NCBI RefSeq assembly: GCF_029690045.1
Contig: NZ_CP121464.1
Coordinates: 3,844,001 to 3,908,000 of the forward strand
Origin: Janthinobacterium rivuli
GTDB taxonomy: Bacteria; Pseudomonadota; Gammaproteobacteria; Burkholderiales; Burkholderiaceae_D
Reading direction: 5' to 3'
DNA: 64,000 nt
Positions 25,261 to 34,618 of this stretch are shown piece by piece. Both the position numbers and the translations under genes were made by a program. How positions within the stretch are numbered: the first letter of the stretch is position 1; every line of letters starts with the position of its first letter. The notes beneath the pieces were generated by a model. It was not told the DNA's origin. It made no database searches and saw nothing but the letters and a program-made list of their open reading frames with translations.

Positions 25261-26625
25261 ATGACGGCAGTCGGGAATACCGAACCACAAGAGCTCAAGC
25301 GCGGCCTGAAAAGCCGCCACATCCAGCTCATCGCCCTGGGCGGCGCCATCGGCACCGGCCTGTTTCTGGGCATCGCGCAAACCATCAAGATGGCCGGCCC
25401 CTCGGTTCTGCTGGGCTACGGCATCGCCGGCGTCATCGCCTTTTTGATCATGCGCCAGCTGGGCGAGATGGTGGTCGACGAACCCGTCGCCGGCTCCTTC
25501 AGCTATTTTGCCGACAAATACTGCGGCCACCTGCCCGGCTTCCTGTCGGGCTGGAATTACTGGGTGCTGTATGTGCTCGTCAGCATGGCCGAACTGACGG
25601 CCGTCGGCATCTATGTGCAGTACTGGTGGCCCGGCGTGCCCACCTGGGTCTCGGCGCTGATCTTCTTTTGCGTCATCAACGCCATCAGCCTGCTCAATGT
25701 GAAGGCCTTCGGCGAGATGGAATTCTGGTTCGCCCTGATCAAGGTGGTCGCCATCATCGGCATGATCGTCTTCGGCGCATACCTGCTCGCTTCCGGCGAC
25801 GCGGGTCCGCAAGCCTCGGTGGCCAACCTGTGGCAGCACGGCGGCTTCTTCCCGAATGGCTGGCAGGGACTGGTGATGGCCATGGCCGTCATCATGTTCT
25901 CGTTCGGCGGCCTGGAACTGGTCGGCATCACGGCGGCCGAAGCGGATGATCCGAGCACGACGATTCCGCGCGCCACCAACCAGGCCATCTACCGCATCCT
26001 GATTTTCTACATCGGCGCACTGGGCATCTTGCTGTCGCTGTACCCGTGGCAAAACGTCGTCACCGGCGGCAGCCCCTTCGTGCTGATCTTCCATGCGCTC
26101 GACAGCAATCTGGTGGCCACGGCCCTGAACGTGGTGGTGCTGACGGCCGCCCTGTCCGTCTACAACAGCGGCGTGTACTGCAACACGCGCATGCTGTTCG
26201 GCCTGGCCAAACAAGGCAATGCGCCGCGCGCGCTGCTGCACCTGAACCGCCGCGGCGTGCCTCTGGTGGCGCTGGGCGTATCGGCCCTGGCGACGGGCGC
26301 CTGCGTGGTGGTCAATTACTTCATGCCGGGCGAAGCGTTCGAAGTGCTGATGGGACTCGTCGTGTCGGCGCTGATCATCAACTGGGCCATGATCAGCTGG
26401 ATCCATTTGCGCTTCCGCGCGCAGAAAAAAATCGAAGGCAAGACGACCCTGTTCCAGAGCCTGGGCTACCCGTTCACCAACTACCTGTGCCTGGTGTTCC
26501 TGGCCGGCATTCTGGTGATCATGTATTTGACGCCAGGCCTGCGCATCTCCGTCTACCTGATACCCGTGTGGCTCGCCGCGCTGGGCGTCGGTTACTGGAT
26601 CAAGCAAAGCAAGGCCAAAGCATAG
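25261..26625 (+). CDS. aroP: Aromatic amino acid permease AroP (APC superfamily)
   Basis: 454 residues, about 12 transmembrane helices. It follows E. coli AroP along its whole length: LKRGLKSRHIQLIALGGAIG at the start, FLIMRQLGEMVVDEPVAGSF, SGWNYWVLYVLVSMAELTAV, MFSFGGLELVGITAAEADDP and YLIPVWLAALGVGYW. It imports Trp, Tyr and Phe with protons. In this organism imported Trp would feed violacein synthesis, but the gene is 12 kb from the vio operon and no link is shown. A strong terminator follows. Confidence 0.93.
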   Translation: MTAVGNTEPQELKRGLKSRHIQLIALGGAIGTGLFLGIAQTIKMAGPSVLLGYGIAGVIAFLIMRQLGEMVVDEPVAGSFSYFADKYCGHLPGFLSGWNYWVLYVLVSMAELTAVGIYVQYWWPGVPTWVSALIFFCVINAISLLNVKAFGEMEFWFALIKVVAIIGMIVFGAYLLASGDAGPQASVANLWQHGGFFPNGWQGLVMAMAVIMFSFGGLELVGITAAEADDPSTTIPRATNQAIYRILIFYIGALGILLSLYPWQNVVTGGSPFVLIFHALDSNLVATALNVVVLTAALSVYNSGVYCNTRMLFGLAKQGNAPRALLHLNRRGVPLVALGVSALATGACVVVNYFMPGEAFEVLMGLVVSALIINWAMISWIHLRFRAQKKIEGKTTLFQSLGYPFTNYLCLVFLAGILVIMYLTPGLRISVYLIPVWLAALGVGYWIKQSKAKA

Positions 26626-26655
26626 GCTTGCGCTGTATTTTGCAATCGGCAAACA

Positions 26656-26683
26656 AAAAGCCCGTCTTCGCAGACGGGCTTTT
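26656..26683 (+). terminator. Intrinsic terminator of aroP
   Basis: AAAAGCCCGTCT, loop TCGC, AGACGGGCTTTT: 12 perfect pairs with A and T tracts, so bidirectional. The IS1595 element is inserted directly behind it, and the T-tract forms part of the target duplication. Confidence 0.93.
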
Positions 26684-26688
26684 GACAT

Positions 26689-27749
26689 GGCTATGTCACC
26701 GTCAAATGTGGGAATGCGCCCAGCGTTGCTTTCAATAACGTTTCCGGTGAGCGGATACGCCTGGCGTCGAGTATCCAGCGCCATCCCAGGTAGTTCGGCA
26801 GGTAGCGCGTCGCCACGCCATGAAACGGACCCAGCCATTGCCGCAAACGGCTGTGATAGGCATTGACGTTCTGCACATGGGCGGCGCCCTGCACGCGGAT
26901 GCCGGCGCGCAAGTTGACGGCCTGATGACTGATGCCCGCTTCCCTGGAAAAAGCCCGATAGGCGGCATGGCCATCGGTGACCAACAAGACGTCCTTGTCG
27001 ATAACGGGTAACAGGCAATGATGCAGCTGCGCTTTCGTCAATGCCCCTTTGCCTGTGACGAAGTCCAGGGTCTGGCCCGTGCGGTCGCGCGCTATCAGGA
27101 TGCAGACCTGCTCACTCGATATGCCGCGTTTGTGGGCATGGCCGCCCCGGCGGCGGGCCGGACGCGTCAGATGCCGCGATCCCTTTTCCGACTCCAGTAG
27201 ATATAACTCGTCGGCCTCGGCGATGCCATGCAGGCCATGCGGCCGGTCCGTCTTTGCCAGCGATAAAAACCTGTGGCGCCAGCGAAACGTGGTGTTGCGG
27301 TGCACGCCCAGTTGGCTAGCCGCCTTGCGTACGGAATCCGATGCCAGCAGACAATCGGCGTAATCGAGCCACAGCGATTTATGGCGCAAGCGGGCCAACG
27401 GCGTGCCGGTGAGCGCATTGAAGGTGCGTCCGCAAGGCACGCAGCGGTAGCGCTGCAAGCCGTGCGCATGACCGTGCCGATGCAGGTGCTCTGAATGGCA
27501 GGCGGGACAGGCCAATCGCGGCTGGACCACACTTTCCAGCAGCGCGACGGTCGCGTCGTGTGGCGCGCTGCCACACAGCAGGGCAATGCTTGCTTGCCGC
27601 TGACGCTGGCTCAACTGAGCAAACTGCGCAATCAAGGTGATCCATTCGGCTGGCCGCATGATCTGCTCCCTGCGTGATTGATATGCAGAGTCAGACAGCA
27701 CAGTCCAGGGAAGATTCCAGAATTTCCCCTAGTTGCCGATGACAGAGCC
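26689..27749 (-). mobile_element. Complete IS1595-family insertion sequence (1061 bp)
   Basis: Both ends are visible. The terminal inverted repeats 26689-26712 and 27726-27749 agree at 18 of 24 positions and both begin GGCT-TGTCA. They are flanked by the 8-base direct repeat TTTGACAT at 26681-26688 and 27750-27757, the target-duplication length known for IS1595. The single transposase gene is intact. Clean duplication and intact gene suggest a recent insertion between aroP and the following gene. Confidence 0.9.
26691..27659 (-). CDS. IS1595-family transposase (ISXO2-like DDE)
   Basis: 322 residues. An N-terminal zinc-ribbon (CPACHSEHLHRHGHAHGLQR, then CVPCGRTFNALTGTPLARLR) and helix-turn-helix VRKAASQLGVHRNTTFRWRH precede the ISXO2-type catalytic domain: DELYLLESEKGSR, LLVTDGHAAYRAF and the C-terminal NVNAYHSRLRQWL with N in place of the third acidic residue in some members, then RYLPNYLGWRW. 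Start with ribosome site GGGAG; the stop codon lies inside the left inverted repeat. Confidence 0.93.
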   Translation of the reverse strand: MRPAEWITLIAQFAQLSQRQRQASIALLCGSAPHDATVALLESVVQPRLACPACHSEHLHRHGHAHGLQRYRCVPCGRTFNALTGTPLARLRHKSLWLDYADCLLASDSVRKAASQLGVHRNTTFRWRHRFLSLAKTDRPHGLHGIAEADELYLLESEKGSRHLTRPARRRGGHAHKRGISSEQVCILIARDRTGQTLDFVTGKGALTKAQLHHCLLPVIDKDVLLVTDGHAAYRAFSREAGISHQAVNLRAGIRVQGAAHVQNVNAYHSRLRQWLGPFHGVATRYLPNYLGWRWILDARRIRSPETLLKATLGAFPHLTVT

Positions 27750-27772
27750 TTTGACATTGGAGGCTGCCGGTT

Positions 27773-29389
27773 TTACGCCGTGGCGGCCCCACTCTCCGCC
27801 GGCAGCACATCGGCTCGCCACGTGCTGATGGTCATGCCCGCATACGACTGCAGCAGCACGTCGTCGCTCAAGGTCAGCATCGCCTGCTGGCGCTGCTCCG
27901 CCTTTTTCTCTGGAGTCATGCCCAGCTCGTCCGTCTTGTAAGGCCCCAGCACGGGCAGCAGGTCGCGCAGCACGGAATAGTTGCCTGGCGTGGTCTTGTC
28001 CGATTCCAGCTTGCCCAGGAAATACTTCATGACGCGCTCGGACTGGTTGCCCTCCTGCCGCAAGCTCGCCTTGACCATCTTGCCATCCTTGTACGCCACT
28101 TGCGCATCGCTGCTGGCCGTATCCTCGATCTGATGGTAGGTGTAGTTCTGCGATTCCGTATTGTCCAGCAGGCGCAGCGGCACGCCGGGGACGAGCGTTT
28201 CATGGAAGCTGGCGCTCAGCTTCGATTGCTGCTGCTGCCGGATCGACCGCTCGTCCTGGCTGGCGCCGGCCTGCTCCGTCTTTTGCGACACTTCATAATT
28301 GAAGCCATCCCTTTCCGCACTGCGCATGGGATTGCTGAATTTCACGGTTTGCGACACGGAGGCGCTGAAATCGGCCAGTCCCGTCAGGATGGACTTGTCC
28401 TCGGCCGCCAGGCGCCACTTGCCCGTCGCGGGACTGTCCGTGGCCACCTGTGGCGCGGCGGCGTTGCTGTGCAAGGCAGTGAAGCTATCCTTGAGCATGG
28501 ACACCAGGCCCGCGTCGCCATGGCCGCGCGACGCCGCCTGGTCGAACTGCTTCATATAACTGTCCAGCGCCTTGGCTTGGCGCTCCTTGCTGCCCAGGGT
28601 ATTGAGTTGGCTGGCGTCGACCTTCAGGTCGACGCTGCCGGCCAAGCCGCTGAAGCTGACCTTGCGCTGCGCACCATCAGCCTGGAAATCGAGGGTTTGA
28701 ACACTTTCCGGCTCGCCGCGCACCTTCACTTCCGCATGCAGCTTCACCGACTCAAGCACCTGCTGGTCGAACTGCATCAAGCCTTCCAGCTTGATTTTCG
28801 GCGTACTTTGTCCCATGCCGTCGATGGCTTCCTGGAAACCTTTCGCCAGCTCGCCCAGGGCGCTCGCTTCAGCGTCGCTGAGGTCGCCGCTGGTCGTCAT
28901 GTTCACGGCCAGGCCGTCGCCCTGGCTGTCGAGCGACAGCTTGACTTCGACGCCGCTCTTGGTGGTGATGCTGAGGGACACCCGGTCTTCGCCATTGCCA
29001 TGCAGGCTGCCGGGCGCGATGCCGGATGCGCCATAGATATTCGGCGTGGTGCTTGGCGGCGGCTGCCGCATCGCCTGCGAGAAATTATAGTTTCCCAGCT
29101 TGGCCTGTCCCAGCATGGCCGCGCCCAGGCCGCTGAAGCGGCCGCCAAACGCGTACGACGAGAAACTCTTCGTCATCGCTTCGCTGACCTTGTCGCGCGT
29201 CGTGCTTTCCCACACCATGGGCGCTTTCACGAACGCTGCCGGCTTGCCGTCGTTCACGCTCTCCGGGCTGAGCGCGACGATGGCAGACGGCGTAGATGCG
29301 GGCGCCGGCGCCTCCGGGCGGTTCGACGTGGTGGCGGAGGCCCGTGACGGGGCGCTATTCCAGTTGGACAGTGGAGAAATGGAGGTCAT
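27773..29389 (-). CDS. Large protein of unknown function
   Basis: 538 residues from ATG with AAGGTG as ribosome site. No signal peptide or membrane segment. An N-terminal Ser/Pro/Ala-rich linker (about 60 residues, SAPSRASATTSNRPEAPAPA) is followed by a beta-rich part (DRVSLSITTKSGVEVKLSLD, ESVKLHAEVKVRGEPESVQT) and a Gln/Ser-rich helical C-terminus (DDVLLQSYAGMTISTWRADV). The layout resembles secreted or flagellum-associated proteins of unknown family, without any motif that decides it. The IS1595 copy sits just behind its stop. Confidence 0.8.
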   Translation of the reverse strand: MTSISPLSNWNSAPSRASATTSNRPEAPAPASTPSAIVALSPESVNDGKPAAFVKAPMVWESTTRDKVSEAMTKSFSSYAFGGRFSGLGAAMLGQAKLGNYNFSQAMRQPPPSTTPNIYGASGIAPGSLHGNGEDRVSLSITTKSGVEVKLSLDSQGDGLAVNMTTSGDLSDAEASALGELAKGFQEAIDGMGQSTPKIKLEGLMQFDQQVLESVKLHAEVKVRGEPESVQTLDFQADGAQRKVSFSGLAGSVDLKVDASQLNTLGSKERQAKALDSYMKQFDQAASRGHGDAGLVSMLKDSFTALHSNAAAPQVATDSPATGKWRLAAEDKSILTGLADFSASVSQTVKFSNPMRSAERDGFNYEVSQKTEQAGASQDERSIRQQQQSKLSASFHETLVPGVPLRLLDNTESQNYTYHQIEDTASSDAQVAYKDGKMVKASLRQEGNQSERVMKYFLGKLESDKTTPGNYSVLRDLLPVLGPYKTDELGMTPEKKAEQRQQAMLTLSDDVLLQSYAGMTISTWRADVLPAESGAATA

Positions 29390-29500
29390 GGCGCTGTCAC
29401 CTTGCAAATGGAGAGAAGAGGCATCATAAAAGTTCGATATGGTTAGTTTTTTTGCAATCACCTGGCGCCAGGCAAACCTGGCGTCACGTTATCTGGCGTG

Positions 29501-29529
29501 ATGGCAAGTACTGCATGGCAATACTGCAT
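29501..29529. repeat. Short tandem repeat upstream of the diguanylate cyclase gene
   Basis: ATGGCAAGTACTGC (29501-29514) is followed directly by ATGGCAATACTGCAT (29515-29529): two near-identical copies differing by one base. Just upstream CTGGCG recurs three times (29462-29497). The stretch lies between two divergent genes and may be a direct-repeat operator. Confidence 0.4.
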
Positions 29530-29646
29530 TAACGGCAAGAAACGACAAAGCATGAGCGTCGGGGAAATGAAACATTTTCATGCCGCCAGCCTTGACTACC
29601 CACAACAAGTTGAATCTCTGCCGGGAATGTCCATTAAAATGCCAAT

Positions 29647-30990
29647 ATGGAACACAAGATTCTGCACGCCCCGCTGGCCAGCTTTACTGACTTGTTGCTC
29701 GATGCCGTGTGCATGGTCGACGTGGAGGGGCGCTTTGTTTTCGTCAGCGCCGCCTGCGAACGCATCTTCGGCTATACGCAGCAGGAAATGATCGGCAAGC
29801 GCATGCTCGACCTGGTCGCTCCCGCCGACCGCGCGCGCACCCTGGCCGCCGCGCAAGCCATCATGGATGGCCATGCGCAGACGCACTTCGAGAACCGCTA
29901 CCTGCGCAAGGATGGCAGCCTGGCGCACATCATGTGGTCCGCCCGCTGGTCCGCCGCCGACCAGCTGCGCGTGGCGGTGGCGCGCGACATCACCTTGCTG
30001 AAACAGGCGCAGGCAAAGCAGGCTGCGCTGTACGCCATCTCCGAAGCCATGCAGGCGACGCAAGACTTGCCCGCCTTGCTGCACCGCATCCAGCTCATCA
30101 TCGGCGAACACTTGCCGACGCGCAGCCTGACCTTGCTGCTGCATGACGAACACGGCGTGCAAGCTCCGATGACCTCGCATGCCGACGACAGCGCGCCCCA
30201 GCCAACCTCGTCGCTGGCCAGCCTGCTGTGCGACGAAGTGCTGCGCAGCGGCCGTCCGCTGCGTCTGCAGGCGGGCCAACTGGCCGGCCTGCCGGCGGCG
30301 CTGCAAACGGCGGCCTGCGCCCTGTCCTCGTGCTGGCTGGCCGTGCCGCTGTATTCTTCCCTGGGCAGCATCGGCGCGCTGGCCCTGCAAGGGGGCCAGG
30401 ACGCCGTCATCGGCTCGGCGCAAGACCAGGATCTGCTGCAATTTGTTGCCAAGCAACTTGCCACCGCCATCGAGCGGCGCCAGTTGCAGACACAAATGCA
30501 GTTCATGGCCATGCACGACGAGCTGACCCGATTGCCGAACCGCCGTCTGTTCCACGACCGCCTGCACACGGCGTTCGCGCGCGCGCACCGCCAGGAAGGC
30601 CGGCTGTCGCTGCTGTTCCTCGATCTCGACAACTTCAAGCGGGTCAACGACGAGCACGGCCATGCCTGTGGCGACCTGCTGCTGCAAACGGTGGCGAGCC
30701 GCCTGCGCGATTGCATGCGTGAAACCGATACCCTGGCCAGGATGGGCGGCGATGAATTCGTCGTGCTTCTGGAAAGCAATGCCGCGCCGGTGGACGTCAG
30801 CCTGATCGAGCAAAAGATCCATGCGGCCCTGGCTGCGCCGCTGCACCTGGGCAACGGACAACAATTGCAGATCGCCGTCAGCATCGGCGTGGCCCACTAT
30901 CCGGAAGACGGCGATACCACGCAGCAGTTGCTGCGCCATGCGGACCGGGCCATGTACGCTTCGAAGGTGCTGGCCGCCGCTTCGCGCTAG
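29647..30990 (+). CDS. PAS-GAF-GGDEF diguanylate cyclase
   Basis: 447 residues: PAS domain about 10-120 (VDVEGRFVFVSAACERIFGY, with PAC end ITLLKQAQ), a GAF-like domain about 130-275, and a GGDEF domain about 285-447. The active-site loop is intact (G367-G-D-E-F371) and the product-inhibition site R358-x-x-D361 stands five residues before it, as in feedback-controlled enzymes. It makes cyclic di-GMP, promoting biofilm or exopolysaccharide. No transmembrane helix, so it senses a cytoplasmic signal. No partner gene is adjacent. Confidence 0.93.
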   Translation: MEHKILHAPLASFTDLLLDAVCMVDVEGRFVFVSAACERIFGYTQQEMIGKRMLDLVAPADRARTLAAAQAIMDGHAQTHFENRYLRKDGSLAHIMWSARWSAADQLRVAVARDITLLKQAQAKQAALYAISEAMQATQDLPALLHRIQLIIGEHLPTRSLTLLLHDEHGVQAPMTSHADDSAPQPTSSLASLLCDEVLRSGRPLRLQAGQLAGLPAALQTAACALSSCWLAVPLYSSLGSIGALALQGGQDAVIGSAQDQDLLQFVAKQLATAIERRQLQTQMQFMAMHDELTRLPNRRLFHDRLHTAFARAHRQEGRLSLLFLDLDNFKRVNDEHGHACGDLLLQTVASRLRDCMRETDTLARMGGDEFVVLLESNAAPVDVSLIEQKIHAALAAPLHLGNGQQLQIAVSIGVAHYPEDGDTTQQLLRHADRAMYASKVLAAASR

Positions 30991-31037
30991 CCCACGCCCG
31001 CCCTTGGCGACAGTCGCGCATGCTATACTTTCCGGCG

Positions 31038-31415
31038 ATGCTGAGACTCTTCAAAACATGGCTGATCCTGCTGTTGATCACGGCGGTGCCACTGCAAGCG
31101 GCCGCTGCGGGCGCCATGCTGGCGTGCGCGCCTTTCGCAGCCGCACCTGCCGCACATGCCGCCGCAGTGCCGGCCGCCTGCCAGCATCACGCCGCGGACA
31201 GCGCCAGCACGCCAGAAGACAACAAGCCCCCTGCCAAGCACCCCGCATGCGGCGCCTGCTCCAGTTTTTGCGCGGGCGCGCTGATGCCGCCCTGCCTCGC
31301 CCTGCCTGCCGTGCCCTGCACCGGCGCGCAACAAGTCGCCATCGCAACGTCCACCTTGCCGACGGGATTCATTCCCGACGGCCCGCGCCGGCCGCCGAGA
31401 CCGCTTTCCGCATAG
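31038..31415 (+). CDS. Small exported DUF2946-like protein, probably metal-related
   Basis: 125 residues (an ATG at 31020 is an alternative). A signal peptide (MLRLFKTWLILLLITAVPLQ) is followed by an Ala/His-rich stretch (CQHHAADS) and HPACGACSSFCAGALMPP, the Cys cluster typical of DUF2946 proteins. Such proteins are often found with copper genes. The DUF411 gene follows in the same direction. I infer a periplasmic copper-handling role from this pairing; no direct evidence. Confidence 0.7.
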   Translation: MLRLFKTWLILLLITAVPLQAAAAGAMLACAPFAAAPAAHAAAVPAACQHHAADSASTPEDNKPPAKHPACGACSSFCAGALMPPCLALPAVPCTGAQQVAIATSTLPTGFIPDGPRRPPRPLSA

Positions 31416-31482
31416 CCCCAAGCACGTCCCACACAGGCCACCGAGGTGGCCACGATAGACCTACTTCGTCTGAAAGCAGCAC

Positions 31483-31926
31483 ATGATCAAACATTTATTA
31501 GTGCGCGGCGCCTTCGCCGCCATGCTGGGCCTGCCCACGTTCGCCATGGCGGCCCTGCCCGTCATTGAAGTCTACAAGAGCGCCTCGTGCGGCTGCTGTT
31601 CCGCATGGATCAAGCACCTCGAAGCGAACGGCTTTACGGTGCGCGCGAAAAATGTCGAGATGCCGGCGCAATACCGCAAGCTGGCCGGCATTCCCGACGC
31701 GCTCGGCTCATGCCACACGGGCCTCGTCAACGGCTACGCCATCGAGGGCCATGTACCGGCCAGCGAAATCAAGCAGTTGCTGCGCGAGAAACCCAAGGCC
31801 AAAGGCCTGGCCGTGCCGGCTATGCCGATGGGTTCGCCAGGCATGGAAGGACCGCGCAAGGATGCGTATGACGTCTTGCTGGTCAAGAACAATGGCAGCA
31901 CCGAAGTCTACAAGCACTACAAATAG
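31483..31926 (+). CDS. DUF411 periplasmic metal-binding protein
   Basis: 147 residues with a signal peptide (ending AMAALP). The DUF411 domain includes VYKSASCGCCSAWIKHLEAN (CxCC metal or thiol site), GSCHTGLVNGYAIEGHVPA and the C-terminal AMPMGSPGMEG Met-rich segment, both typical of copper-binding proteins of this family. It is in tandem with the DUF2946-like gene and followed by a strong terminator shared with the convergent icd gene. Confidence 0.9.
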   Translation: MIKHLLVRGAFAAMLGLPTFAMAALPVIEVYKSASCGCCSAWIKHLEANGFTVRAKNVEMPAQYRKLAGIPDALGSCHTGLVNGYAIEGHVPASEIKQLLREKPKAKGLAVPAMPMGSPGMEGPRKDAYDVLLVKNNGSTEVYKHYK

Positions 31927-31942
31927 ACACTGAGGGGAAATG

Positions 31943-31978
31943 AAAAACGCCGCCGGAATCGCTTCCGGCGGCGTTTTT
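31943..31978. terminator. Bidirectional intrinsic terminator between the DUF411 gene and icd
   Basis: AAAAACGCCGCCGGAA, loop TCGC, TTCCGGCGGCGTTTTT: 16 perfect pairs with A and T tracts on both sides, so it stops transcription from both convergent genes. Confidence 0.95.
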
Positions 31979-32022
31979 TGTGTCAGGCAGCAGTAAAAAA
32001 CCTGCCGCCTGTCAGGACTGCA

Positions 32023-34254
<2,232 letters not shown>

Positions 34255-34618
34255 GTTCATTCCCTTGTATGCGGTGATGCCTGGTGGTTAACTTTCTTCA
34301 TTCCAAACACAGGACGGTTAGCCTTGCTTTGGACGGCTAGTGTGCCGGCGGTGACGCCGTGCTTGCCCACCACGTATTTTAGACTGTCCTGCCGCTGTTT
34401 GTGTATCCGATGGCGACGAATCTTATATAAGACAGCAAATATCGGGATCTGAAGGCCCAGGATGGCCATTTTCCGCGCTGAAATGCCCTCCAGGCACGCG
34501 CGCGGCATGGTCGTGAGCGTGGCAGCGATGACGATGTTAGTCATTATGGATCGTAATGATTCTCATTTATAATGTCGTGCATGCAATTCCTCCCTACTAA
34601 CTTTATACGCTGCCCTTG
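34255..34618. other. Divergent intergenic region icd / siderophore receptor
   Basis: 364 bases without a convincing gene; a 95-residue frame on the minus strand (34257-34544) has no family features and its end overlaps the icd leader. The only clear element is the Fur-type box next to the receptor gene. Confidence 0.6.
34552..34570. promoter_or_regulatory. Fur-type box upstream of the TonB receptor
   Basis: CGTAATGATTCTCATTTAT matches the classic 19-base GATAATGATAATCATTATC at 12 positions, including AATGAT and TCATT on the two sides. It lies 49 bases before the receptor start, as expected for iron-dependent repression. Confidence 0.7.

Noticed and set aside
24637..27018. 793-residue minus-strand frame
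   Set aside because: Antisense to the thioesterase and aroP and running into the transposase; no family features.
34257..34544. 95-residue minus-strand frame upstream of icd
   Set aside because: No family likeness, covers the icd leader and ribosome site, no ribosome site of its own.
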